This document shows positions 33,244 through 42,000 of a stretch of DNA of 64,000 nt, in pieces. The notes beneath the pieces are model-generated. The model ran no database searches. It was not told the DNA's origin and saw only the letters and a program-made list of their open reading frames with translations. The translations under genes and the position numbers were made by a program. The stretch covers positions 124,001 to 188,000 of the forward strand of contig NZ_JANUBZ010000001.1 of NCBI RefSeq assembly GCF_024808665.1. Direction: 5' to 3'. This stretch comes from Mucilaginibacter empetricola. Lineage in GTDB: Bacteria > Bacteroidota > Bacteroidia > Sphingobacteriales > Sphingobacteriaceae. Position 1 is the first letter of the stretch. Every line of letters begins with the position of its first letter.

Positions 33244-34965
33244 TTATTCTAAAAAATTCGTTTTAAGGGTATCCCATACTTCAGCGCCATCGCCAAGCAG
33301 GGTTTGCCGCAGCATATAAATTCCAAATCCTTTTGCTTCTTCAAAGTTTATTTTAGGCGGCATGGCCAGCTCTGTAGGGTTTGTTAACACATCTATTAAA
33401 ACCGGGCCGTTATGCGCCAGTGCTTTTTCTATCGCCGCAGGTACATCCTCCGAATTTTCTACACGGATACCCATAATGCCAATTGCTTCGGCCATTTTTG
33501 CAAAATTGGGGTTCTTTAAATCGGTACCAAAAGGAGGCATCCCTATTACCTTCATTTCCATCGCCACAAAACCAAGCGAGCCATTGTTGTATACAATTAA
33601 TTTTACAGGCAAATTATATTGATAAATGGTCAATATATCGCCCATCATCATCGCAAAACCGCCATCGCCGGACAGCGAAATAACCTGCCGCTCCGGGAAA
33701 GTTAATTGCGCCCCAATGGCCTGCGGCATAGCGCTTGCCATAGAGCCGTGATTAAATGAGCCTATCAACCTTCGCCCTGCTTTCATATCCAGGTATCTCG
33801 CGGCCCAAACGGTTGGCGTACCTACATCGGCAGTAAATATGGCATCTGCCTGCGCCATGTCGCTCACCACTTTTGTAAGGTATTCCGGGTGAATCAATTT
33901 GCCGGTTTCACCTTTGGCGTGAGCATCTAAGTTTTTTCTATTTTTCTTATATTGCTCCTGGCACTCCTCTAAAAAGGCAGTATCCGTTTTTTGATCTAAT
34001 AAAGGCAGCAACACGTTAATGGTTTCCTTTACATCGCCCACCAGGCCCAGGTGCAGTTTACATCGTCGTCCCAAACGTTCGGGGCGAATATCTATCTGCA
34101 CAATTTTTGAATCTGCCGGATACCATTCTTTGTACGGAAAATCGGTACCGAGCATCAACAGCAAATCGCTTTGTTGTACAGCGTGATTGCCGGATGCCAT
34201 ACCGATCAACCCTGTCATACCCACATCATAGGGATTATCATATTGCACATGTTCTTTTCCGCGCAATGCATGCACCGTTGGCGATGAAATTTTTGCAGCA
34301 AGAGCTATTACTGCATCATGCGCACCGGCACAACCAGCCCCGCAAAGCAGGGTTACTTTTTTCGACTCATTAACGAGGCCGGCCAGTTGCTGCATATCGG
34401 CATCCGACGGCCGGATGCTGGGGCGGTTTAAGAACAAAGGATGTTCAAGTTCATCATCCGGTATATTCTGCAAGGCAACATCGCCCGACAAACTAACAAC
34501 CGCCACTCCATTTAAACCAATAGCGTTTTGAATAGCAATTTGCAGTACACGGGGCATTTGTCGCGCGGAGGCTATCGTTTCACAATAATAACTGCATTCC
34601 CTGAACAATGCTTCGGGACGGGTTTCCTGGAAATAACTACTACCCACCTGTTCGCTGGGTATTTGCGCGGCAATGGCCAGCACGGGGGCATTACTGCGAT
34701 GAGCATCATACAAGCCGTTAATAAGGTGCATATTCCCCGGACCGCAACTGCCCGCACACACCGCCAGTCTCCCGGTTAACTGTGCCTCTGCCCCGGCAGC
34801 AAAGGCAGCAGCTTCTTCGTGGCGGTAATGGATCCATTTAATTTTGGTGGATTTACGCAGCTCGTCCGTAATTCCGTTGAGCGAATCGCCCACTACGCCG
34901 TGAATATGTTTTACCCCGGCGTGTTCCAGTATTTCTACCAGTTTTGCAGCTACTGTTTTTGACAT
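33244..34965 (-). CDS. poxB: Pyruvate oxidase/dehydrogenase (ThDP enzyme, PoxB-like)
   Basis: 573 residues, the length of PoxB. Three ThDP-enzyme domains: N-terminal PYR domain with the catalytic Glu in RHEEAAAFAAG, central FAD/DHS-like domain, and C-terminal PP domain with the ThDP motif GDGGFAMMMGDILTIYQYNLPVKLIVYNN (GDG then NN). PoxB decarboxylates pyruvate to acetate and CO2 and passes electrons to quinone. A C-terminal membrane-binding extension like that of E. coli PoxB is present in part (LLGDGAEVWDTLKTNF). It stands alone. Confidence 0.9.
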   Translation of the reverse strand: MSKTVAAKLVEILEHAGVKHIHGVVGDSLNGITDELRKSTKIKWIHYRHEEAAAFAAGAEAQLTGRLAVCAGSCGPGNMHLINGLYDAHRSNAPVLAIAAQIPSEQVGSSYFQETRPEALFRECSYYCETIASARQMPRVLQIAIQNAIGLNGVAVVSLSGDVALQNIPDDELEHPLFLNRPSIRPSDADMQQLAGLVNESKKVTLLCGAGCAGAHDAVIALAAKISSPTVHALRGKEHVQYDNPYDVGMTGLIGMASGNHAVQQSDLLLMLGTDFPYKEWYPADSKIVQIDIRPERLGRRCKLHLGLVGDVKETINVLLPLLDQKTDTAFLEECQEQYKKNRKNLDAHAKGETGKLIHPEYLTKVVSDMAQADAIFTADVGTPTVWAARYLDMKAGRRLIGSFNHGSMASAMPQAIGAQLTFPERQVISLSGDGGFAMMMGDILTIYQYNLPVKLIVYNNGSLGFVAMEMKVIGMPPFGTDLKNPNFAKMAEAIGIMGIRVENSEDVPAAIEKALAHNGPVLIDVLTNPTELAMPPKINFEEAKGFGIYMLRQTLLGDGAEVWDTLKTNFLE

Positions 34966-35177
34966 AGATTAGTAATTATCCTTGAAATAGGTAAGTCGAT
35001 CAGTTGAAACATATCAATCAGCCAACACCCTTAACCAAATCTTTGTTTTGGCGATTAAAAATAAAACGATAAAACCTTTCAAAACGCGCTTCGCGCTGAC
35101 GCATTGAACCCTAAACCTTTAAAATATTCTTTAAAAATAACTCTTGTTTCATTTATCTTTAATAAAAATTAAGGCAG

Positions 35178-35678
35178 ATGAAAAAAATATTATTAGCGGT
35201 GGCACTGCTTGGTGCATTCCTTTTAGGTTATGGTTTTCGAGGCATAACACGGCCCGAAAAACCGGGGCCACGCGTAACGAGCATAGGTGGCATTTTCTTT
35301 AAGGCCAAAGATCCAAAAACGCTGAAACAATGGTATGCCGATTACCTGGGCATGCGCATGATACCAAGCGGCACCAATTTTGAGTGGCGGCAAGGTATGG
35401 ACAGCACCAAAAAAGGCTTTACGATATGGGCGCCGTTTAAAGAAACCACTAAATATTTCGCGCCATCAGACAAACAGTTTATGATCAACTACCGGGTGGA
35501 AGGACTGGATGCCTTGCTGGCCAAAATGAAACAACATGGCATTCTCCCGGCTGATAGCGTTGAACATACCAGCTATGGCAATTTTGTGCATATAATGGAC
35601 CCGGAAGGCAACAAGATTGAGCTGTGGGAGGCTGATGATGTGGGCTTTGCCAAACTTGGCGGCGTTACTTCCAAATAA
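35178..35678 (+). CDS. Exported VOC-fold protein
   Basis: 166 residues with a signal peptide (KKILLAVALLGAFLLGYG) then a glyoxalase/VOC domain: TSIGGIFFKAKDPKTLKQWY and NFVHIMDPEGNKIELWE, where the His, Glu pattern matches a metal site. Substrate unknown. It is followed 45 bp later by an unrecognised gene, probably co-transcribed. Confidence 0.82.
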   Translation: MKKILLAVALLGAFLLGYGFRGITRPEKPGPRVTSIGGIFFKAKDPKTLKQWYADYLGMRMIPSGTNFEWRQGMDSTKKGFTIWAPFKETTKYFAPSDKQFMINYRVEGLDALLAKMKQHGILPADSVEHTSYGNFVHIMDPEGNKIELWEADDVGFAKLGGVTSK

Positions 35679-35722
35679 GCGGGATTATCTCCTTTTCAAA
35701 CATTTAAATTAGGGCGATACTT

Positions 35723-36601
35723 ATGGAACGCAAAAAAATTGCGGGCATTATTGATATCATTACTGTAGATGACGCGGCAACCATCCGTGCGCTGGCTGCC
35801 GATGAGCGGGTGGATCGCGATTTCAAATTTCGACCGCTTTATAATGGGTTTATACTTAAACGTGTACTGCGTGCGCTATCTTACAAAGGCGCACACTTTC
35901 CGCATATGACGACGAAAGAGGATGCCATAAGAAAAGAGCATCACGATAGCTTATGGGAGCAGTTTAATGCCAATGTATCAGCCATGGCCAATGGCCCTGA
36001 TGAGCTGGAGCCATTGGCTAAATGGATAAGGCAAGAAACTACGGAGCAGGAAGCAGGTGTGCTGGTTCAGCAAATTATAGGGCGCTTTTTTAGTGCCGAT
36101 TTTAAGGCTACGCCAGATAGCTGGCAGGCAGCCCTTATTTTACACGAAGCTGCCGGTTCCAAAAACTTACCAAAAATGTTATGGTGGCGGTTAACCGGCA
36201 AAGTACAGTATGCTAAAAAATTACTCGGCGTTGTTACAAACGATAACCTTTTGGCCATACACGGAATTGCCGTGGCCGCACATAACCTGGTAGCTACCGC
36301 CGGCCGTTTAAAATCTTTTTATGCCGATGAGTCGCTGCGAAAAACGCTAACACCGGAAACGGCGGTTGAACAAAGCTTGAGCGCCCCGCCGGTAGTGTAC
36401 CGCCAGGCATTGGCAGATGGTGCAGCGGCGGGTTGTCCTTATTCCAAATCAACCCTGTTCCTGCTCAAATTGCAGGATGCCAACCGCAATCATCAGGCAA
36501 AAGACATGATCTTTATGACAGGCACATGGAGCCGCTGCCCGGCGGAACAGTGGATACCTGCCGTTATTGCCGGCACATGGAAACGGGCTATTGGAACCTG
36601 A
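35723..36601 (+). CDS. Uncharacterised helical protein
   Basis: 292 residues, largely alpha-helical, no signal or membrane segments. Notable are KEHHDSLWEQF, VLVQQIIGRFF and repeated Ala-rich helices; the C-terminus contains GCPYSKSTLFLLKL and SRCPAEQW, with Cys near Pro. I do not recognise the family. It lies with the exported VOC protein, so the pair may act together. Confidence 0.55.
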   Translation: MERKKIAGIIDIITVDDAATIRALAADERVDRDFKFRPLYNGFILKRVLRALSYKGAHFPHMTTKEDAIRKEHHDSLWEQFNANVSAMANGPDELEPLAKWIRQETTEQEAGVLVQQIIGRFFSADFKATPDSWQAALILHEAAGSKNLPKMLWWRLTGKVQYAKKLLGVVTNDNLLAIHGIAVAAHNLVATAGRLKSFYADESLRKTLTPETAVEQSLSAPPVVYRQALADGAAAGCPYSKSTLFLLKLQDANRNHQAKDMIFMTGTWSRCPAEQWIPAVIAGTWKRAIGT

Positions 36602-36650
36602 TATTTTACTGAGCGCAGCAAGCAAAATTCTGTTTATATCAACTATAAAA

Positions 36651-36752
36651 ATTCAAAAGCCGCTTTACGAAAGTAGGGTGGCTTTTTGTATGGGGGAGCG
36701 AGGACGCTCCCAATTTGGGTCAGCTAAGCGGAGGACGCTTAGCTGGGCAGAC
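36651..36752. repeat. Direct repeat, left copy (hairpin pair)
   Basis: GCCGCTTTACGAAAGTAGGG then TGGCTTTTTG (terminator-like), GGGAGCGAGGACGCTCCC, and CAGCTAAGCGGAGGACGCTTAGCTG, three hairpins in a row. The same block appears at 38670-38770 in the same orientation. The first hairpin is the same as in the repeat at 13006. The pair brackets the SDR-AraC module. Confidence 0.75.
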
Positions 36753-36866
36753 GAAAGAAATGTGTTTTAGTGATTATCCCTGAAATGTATAAGTGATCAG
36801 TTGAAACATATAAATGAACCGGCGCTATTAACCTGACATTTGTTTTAGCAATTAAAAAATAAGACA

Positions 36867-37679
36867 ATGAAAAAGACAGTATTAATAACAGGGGCTTCAT
36901 CAGGATTTGGAAAAGTGGCCGCTAAACTATTTCATACCAATGGCTGGAATGTGATCGCCACCATGCGTTCGCCCGAAAAAGAAACAGAGTTATCGGCGCT
37001 TAACGATATTTTTGTTACTAAATTGGATGTAACCGATAAGGCAAGCATACAAAAAGCTGTGGCTGCCGGTGTAGAAAAATTTGGCAAAATTGATGTATTG
37101 GTTAACAATGCAGGCTATGGCGCATTGGGTGCACTGGAAGCATCTACCGAAGAGCAGGCCAGGCAGCAATTCGATGTAAATTTCTTTGGGTTGATAGCAG
37201 TTACAAAAGCGGTATTGCCGGGTATGCGTCAGCAAAAAGACGGCGTTATTATCAACGTTTCTTCAGTAGGCGGTAGGGTTACGTTCCCATTTTCTTCGCT
37301 ATATCACGCCACTAAATTTGCGGTTGAAGGGTTGACAGAATCTATCCAATATGAATTAAACCCGCTTGGCATCAGCCTAAAAATAGTTGAACCAGGTGGT
37401 TATAAAACTGAGTTCGCCGGACGTTCGATGGACCTTTTTGGCGTTGAAGGTTTGGATGAATATAAACCCGCATTTGATAAATTTGCCACGATGTTGGAAC
37501 AATGGCCAATGTCTGAAAATATTGGCGAAGTGGCCGATGTTATTTATGAAGCAGCAACCGATGGCTCTGAAAAATTACGTTATCCGGTAGGTCATGATGC
37601 GGAGCAATTGATACAAACCAGGCAGCAAATGAGTGATGTGGATTTTAAAAAAATGATGGTTGCCCAAACAGGCATTTAA
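36867..37679 (+). CDS. Classical short-chain dehydrogenase
   Basis: 270 residues: TGASSGFG cofactor motif near residue 8, VLVNNAGYG, catalytic Ser in INVSSVGG and YHATK for Tyr-Lys. The long C-terminal region after VEPGGYKTEF fits the SDR group of the 'oxidoreductase with NmrA-like tail' type used for aldehyde or ketone reduction. It is followed 65 bp later by an AraC gene, paralogous to 20156-21091, so this is a second copy of an SDR-AraC unit in the window. Confidence 0.88.
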   Translation: MKKTVLITGASSGFGKVAAKLFHTNGWNVIATMRSPEKETELSALNDIFVTKLDVTDKASIQKAVAAGVEKFGKIDVLVNNAGYGALGALEASTEEQARQQFDVNFFGLIAVTKAVLPGMRQQKDGVIINVSSVGGRVTFPFSSLYHATKFAVEGLTESIQYELNPLGISLKIVEPGGYKTEFAGRSMDLFGVEGLDEYKPAFDKFATMLEQWPMSENIGEVADVIYEAATDGSEKLRYPVGHDAEQLIQTRQQMSDVDFKKMMVAQTGI

Positions 37680-37686
37680 AAAAACA

Positions 37687-37712
37687 ATGGCTGCCCGGCT
37701 TAGGGCAGCCAT
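37687..37712. terminator. Hairpin between SDR and AraC genes
   Basis: ATGGCTGCCC and GGGCAGCCAT pair perfectly around GGCTTA, followed by ATTTTATG. It could end part of the SDR transcripts and set the SDR:AraC ratio. Confidence 0.65.
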
Positions 37713-37744
37713 ATTTTATGGTAACTTTATAACAAAGTAAAAAC

Positions 37745-38647
37745 ATGCCGGATAAATATATTGATCTTCAATCTATCAGCGATTTACACAACCTGGTAAA
37801 ATACACGCCGCCAAAACACCCCTTGATCAGCGTGATAGATCATACTGATTTTTATAAAATGCGCCCCAGGGATGATGCTTTTTATCGTTTTGGCTTTTAT
37901 ACCATTTCCTGCAAAAAATTTGAGGGCGTGTTAAAATATGGCAAAGGACATTACGATTTTAACGAGGGTTCTTTGATGTTTACTGCACCAGGGCAGGTTA
38001 TATCCGCCGGGCCCGATGTTAAGGTTGATGAAGGCTGGGCGCTGTTTATTCACCCCGACCTGATTTACGGTACTGATTTAGGCAAGAAAATACACCAATA
38101 CTCTTTTTTTAATTACGAAGCCAATGAGGCGCTGCATATTTCGGAAGAAGAGAAACTGACGATTAAAGATTGCCTGGCAAAAATTGAAAAGGAGTATTCG
38201 CAAAATATAGATAAGCATTCCCAGGGCTTGATCGTCAGCAATATTGAACTGTTGCTGAATTATTGCAATCGTTTTTACGACCGGCAGTTTTACACCAGGG
38301 CAAAAGTTAATTCGGACGTGGTGCAGCAATTTGAGAAATTATTGAAGGCTTACTTTTCGCAAAACAACCTGATTGAAATAGGTCTGCCCAATGTTAAATA
38401 CTTTGCTGAGCGGCTCAACCTATCGCCTAATTATTTGTCCGATCTGCTGAATAAATTTACCGGCAAAACCACTCAGGAACACATCCACCTGGAACTGATA
38501 GACAAAGCCAAATCATTATTGTGGAGCACCAATGATTCCATCAGCGAGATTGCTTACGGACTGGGTTTTGAACACCCTTCGCATTTCACAAAGATCTTTA
38601 AATCGAAGACTGGGAAATCGCCAAGCGCTTATAGGCTGTTGAATTGA
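37745..38647 (+). CDS. AraC-family regulator
   Basis: 300 residues, paralogue of 20156-21091 over the whole length (HPLIS, FYTIS, YDFNEGSLMFTAPGQV, LNLSPNYLSDLLNKFTG, EIAYGLGFEHPSHFTKIFK). Cupin-type N-domain and two C-terminal HTH units. It probably regulates the upstream SDR gene. Confidence 0.9.
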   Translation: MPDKYIDLQSISDLHNLVKYTPPKHPLISVIDHTDFYKMRPRDDAFYRFGFYTISCKKFEGVLKYGKGHYDFNEGSLMFTAPGQVISAGPDVKVDEGWALFIHPDLIYGTDLGKKIHQYSFFNYEANEALHISEEEKLTIKDCLAKIEKEYSQNIDKHSQGLIVSNIELLLNYCNRFYDRQFYTRAKVNSDVVQQFEKLLKAYFSQNNLIEIGLPNVKYFAERLNLSPNYLSDLLNKFTGKTTQEHIHLELIDKAKSLLWSTNDSISEIAYGLGFEHPSHFTKIFKSKTGKSPSAYRLLN

Positions 38648-38669
38648 TAGGATTTGCAATGGGATAAAA

Positions 38670-38770
38670 ATTCAAGAGCCGCTTTACGAAAGTAGGGCGG
38701 CTTTTGTATGGGGGGAGCGAGGACGCTCTCAATTTGGGGCAGCTAAGTGGGGGACGGGTAGATGGGTGGG
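38670..38770. repeat. Direct repeat, right copy (hairpin pair)
   Basis: Same orientation and order as 36651-36752: GCCGCTTTACGAAAGTAGGG, GGGAGCGAGGACGCTCTC and GCAGCTAAGTGGGGGACG. The last hairpin has lost pairing through several changes, so this copy is more decayed than the left one. Confidence 0.7.
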
Positions 38771-38779
38771 ATTAGAGAT

Positions 38780-39907
38780 TTAATCATTATACTGAGGCAT
38801 TCTTTGTGATTTTTCTTCAGATACTATTCGTCGTCTCATCAGGCCTTTGTCTTTGAAGTGGCGAGCGACCTCATGGAGGGTTTGCTTATAATTATTCGAC
38901 TCCTTATCTCCAAAATAATAAAGTTTAATGGAACGGCAGTTGTCATGCTGAAAGATCATTTGAAGCATAGTGCGATCTGATAAACCACAGCTATGGCCAA
39001 GCACCAAAACCTGATATTCATCGCTGTCTATAAAAGATGTCAGATCACGATAATTATTAGTCTTAAGATACCAGAACGACTTAATGTATTCAAACCAACC
39101 TTGAGCGCGACTATTTTCAATGTCTTCGTATCTTCGATCAACTTCATCGCCAAACCCAAAGATTATTGGGTTATCAAGGTTATTGAGCTCTCCGTGTATA
39201 AATATTCTTATCGGTGATTTGTAGCCCGGCTTACTCAGGTAGTTGGATATAGTATCTGTATAGTTAAAGTTAAGAATTAAGGTTTCCTTGGCCGTACTTG
39301 TCTCGAACGGACGATTGGCGGCGGTCCTATACTTAATCGGCTTTGACTGAATATCTTTATCATCAATCCGACTATAAATAATGTCGTCATAGGAATTGAT
39401 CTTGTTGGGAGCAGTTAAATCACTTAGATATATTTGCAATTCGCTAATTACGCTTCGCATAGACTCGTTGAGTTTTTGCAAAGCATCTTCCTTCGCCTTA
39501 ATACCTTTAGTGTTGTCAAGTATTGCGATCATTTGTTCATAGAATACCCCTTCAATATCCATCCAATTCGTGATACTAACACTCATTAATAATCGTTCCA
39601 ATAGATCTGACTTGTAATTGACTTCATAATACTCAGTTTCTTTGCGTTCGCCCTGCCACCCGAAACTAACTGGTTGTTTAGATTTAGCATAGTTAGATAA
39701 GTATCTTTCTACCCACTGAAAACGCTCTTCGGCATGCCTGAAAGTATAAGGAGTACGCGTTATTTTAATTAACTGATCTTCATATCCATTATTATCAGAA
39801 GCCATCTGGAAACATCGGTGCATGTACCAATGTATAAAATGTTTATATGATGTTTTTAAGCCATGAGCTAAGTCAAAGCCATTTCCGATAAGGATTAGTC
39901 TGTTCAT
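38780..39907 (-). CDS. AbiH-like abortive-infection protein
   Basis: 375 residues from ATG 39907 (MNRLILIGNGFDLAHGL), where the characteristic AbiH N-terminus, a nucleotide-binding-like I-G-N-G-F-D motif, begins; the ORF extends 19 codons upstream without family-like sequence. LNFNYTDTISNYL, IFIHGELNN, IIFGFGDE and LVLGHSCGLSDRTML follow in the order typical of the family. AbiH in lactococci aborts phage growth; mechanism unknown, and a function in this genome is inferred only. It is a lone gene in the accessory stretch. Confidence 0.82.
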   Translation of the reverse strand: MNRLILIGNGFDLAHGLKTSYKHFIHWYMHRCFQMASDNNGYEDQLIKITRTPYTFRHAEERFQWVERYLSNYAKSKQPVSFGWQGERKETEYYEVNYKSDLLERLLMSVSITNWMDIEGVFYEQMIAILDNTKGIKAKEDALQKLNESMRSVISELQIYLSDLTAPNKINSYDDIIYSRIDDKDIQSKPIKYRTAANRPFETSTAKETLILNFNYTDTISNYLSKPGYKSPIRIFIHGELNNLDNPIIFGFGDEVDRRYEDIENSRAQGWFEYIKSFWYLKTNNYRDLTSFIDSDEYQVLVLGHSCGLSDRTMLQMIFQHDNCRSIKLYYFGDKESNNYKQTLHEVARHFKDKGLMRRRIVSEEKSQRMPQYND

Positions 39908-40076
39908 TCTACTAAGATAAAACATCAGATACTCCAAACAAACCACTATACCTTCTCCGTCCACGTAGAAAAGTCAAATATTAACGCATAAAAAGACGTC
40001 TCATTTCTATGAGAATTCAATTACCATATCCTATGCCTTTCGATTATCTTTGCACAAAATTCAATATTTCCATACT

Positions 40077-41711
40077 GTGATCAATGTTAATAACATTTCC
40101 GTTTCATTTGGCGGAACTACGCTCTTTAGTGATGTAACCTTCTCTATAAACGAGAACGACAAAATAGCCCTGATGGGTAAGAATGGTGCCGGTAAATCTA
40201 CCATCCTAAAAATAATTGCCGATGTAGCCAAGCCTACCACCGGTAATGTAACTGGCCCTAAGGATGCGGTAATAGCCTATTTGCCGCAGCATTTGCTTAC
40301 CCAGGATAAGGTTACCGTTTTTGAAGAAACGATGAAAGCATTTGAAGAAGCAAATCAAATGCAAAAGGAGCTTGATGAGCTAAACGAACAGCTTAACATT
40401 CGTACCGATTACGAAACGGATGACTACATGAAGCTGATTGAGCGGGTATCAGAACTGAGCGAGAAAGTTTATACCGTAGAAGTTACCAATTATGATGCTG
40501 AAGTTGAAAAAGTGCTAAAAGGACTGGGATTTGAGCGTAAAGACTTTGGCCGGCAAACTTCTGAATTTTCGGGCGGTTGGCGCATGCGTATTGAGCTGGC
40601 CAAAATTTTGTTAAAAAAGCCCGATCTTATTTTATTGGATGAGCCCACTAATCACATGGATATTGAGAGTATACAGTGGCTGGAAGACTTTCTGATTAAC
40701 TCAGCAAAGGCTGTGATGGTGATCTCGCACGATCGTACTTTTGTTGATAATATCACTAATCGTACCATAGAAGTTACCATGGGCAGGATTTATGATTACA
40801 AAGCCAAATACACGCATTATTTGCAGCTGCGTGCCGACCGCCGTGTGCATCAATTGAAAGCTTATGAGGAACAGCAACGTTTTATTGCCGATAATCAGGA
40901 ATTTATAGACCGCTTCAGGGGGACTTACTCCAAAACTTTACAGGTGCAATCGCGTGTAAAAATGCTGGAAAAACTCGAAGTTATCGAGATTGACGAAGTG
41001 GATACTTCTGCGTTAAGATTGAAATTCCCACCCTCTCCGCGATCTGGTCAATACCCGGTAATGGTAGAAGATTTGACAAAAACCTACGGCGATCATGTGG
41101 TATTCAAAAATGCGTCTATGGTGATCGAGCGGGGGGAGAAAGTAGCTTTTGTGGGTAAAAATGGTGAAGGTAAGTCTACCATGATCAAAGCCATTATGAA
41201 CGAGATTGATTTTGAAGGGAGTTTGAAAGTAGGTCACAATTCCAAGATCGGGTACTTTGCCCAAAACCAGGCCGCATTGCTGGATGGAAATTTAACCGTA
41301 TTTGAAACCATCGACCAGATTCCGCTGAGCGATGGCTCGGTAAAGATCAAGGATCTTTTAGGCGCGTTTATGTTTAGCGGCGATGATACCACCAAAAAAG
41401 TAAAGGTACTTTCGGGAGGAGAGAAAACCCGTTTAGCCATGATCAAGTTGTTGCTGGAACCCGTGAATTTGTTAATACTGGATGAGCCCACCAACCATTT
41501 GGACATGAAGACCAAAGACATTATTAAAGATGCACTCAGGGATTTTGATGGCACGTTGATCCTGGTATCTCACGACCGGGATTTTTTGGATGGACTGGTG
41601 AAAAAAGTATTTGAATTTGGTAATAAGCGCGTACGCGAACACTTTGAGGATATCAAAGGATTTTTAGCCTACAAAAAAATGGATAGCCTAAAAGAGATCG
41701 AACAAAGTTAA
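40077..41711 (+). CDS. ABC-F ATPase (ribosome-associated)
   Basis: 545 residues from a GTG at 40077 (V-I-N-V-N-N), the first start that fits the family; an upstream TTG start adds non-family residues. Two ATP-binding modules: Walker A GKNGAGKST and GKNGEGKST, signatures SGGWRM and SGGEKTR, Walker B LILLDEPTNHMD and LLILDEPTNHLD, linked by a charged coiled linker (RLKAYEEQQRFIADNQEFIDRF). ABC-F proteins act on stalled ribosomes or antibiotic-bound ribosomes. Which subclass is unsure. Confidence 0.92.
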   Translation: MINVNNISVSFGGTTLFSDVTFSINENDKIALMGKNGAGKSTILKIIADVAKPTTGNVTGPKDAVIAYLPQHLLTQDKVTVFEETMKAFEEANQMQKELDELNEQLNIRTDYETDDYMKLIERVSELSEKVYTVEVTNYDAEVEKVLKGLGFERKDFGRQTSEFSGGWRMRIELAKILLKKPDLILLDEPTNHMDIESIQWLEDFLINSAKAVMVISHDRTFVDNITNRTIEVTMGRIYDYKAKYTHYLQLRADRRVHQLKAYEEQQRFIADNQEFIDRFRGTYSKTLQVQSRVKMLEKLEVIEIDEVDTSALRLKFPPSPRSGQYPVMVEDLTKTYGDHVVFKNASMVIERGEKVAFVGKNGEGKSTMIKAIMNEIDFEGSLKVGHNSKIGYFAQNQAALLDGNLTVFETIDQIPLSDGSVKIKDLLGAFMFSGDDTTKKVKVLSGGEKTRLAMIKLLLEPVNLLILDEPTNHLDMKTKDIIKDALRDFDGTLILVSHDRDFLDGLVKKVFEFGNKRVREHFEDIKGFLAYKKMDSLKEIEQS

Positions 41712-42000
41712 AAAAGGTATTTTGCGGGTAAGCCTCGTGACAACGTTTTGCATTTGCCTTTTAGCGGCGGTCACGAGAAGCCTTTACGCTTAGTCCATCT
41801 CTTCATTCTCGCGCCAGATGAGGACACTTAGCCGGGCGGAGGGCATTTTTTTCGATGTCATTTCGACGAGGTACGAGGAGAAATCTTATGCACCATACAC
41901 AGCGAACTATGCCCATTCGTCAATGCATGGCGGGAATGCACGTAGTATAAGATTTCTCTCTATCGTTCGAAATGACATTTTTTTATAAGCTAACACAATG
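41712..42000. repeat. Gap with nested inverted repeat element (41855-41978)
   Basis: Outer arms ATGTCATTTCGA (41855-41866) and TCGAAATGACAT (41967-41978) and inner arms GAGAAATCTTAT (41878-41889) and ATAAGATTTCTC (41947-41958) are all perfect. The spacer includes GCGGGAATGCACGTAG. A decayed relative is at 47051-47186 with arms TGTCATCTCGAT and ATCGAAATGACA. It is a non-coding dispersed repeat with two nested stems. Confidence 0.75.

Noticed and set aside
38780..39907. AbiH gene as part of the nucleotide cassette
   Set aside because: About 9 kb and several ordinary genes separate them; treated only as a possible accessory neighbour.
40050..40076. Upstream TTG start of the ABC-F protein
   Set aside because: Adds nine residues outside the family; the GTG at 40077 begins the usual I-N-V-N-N-I-S-V-S-F sequence.
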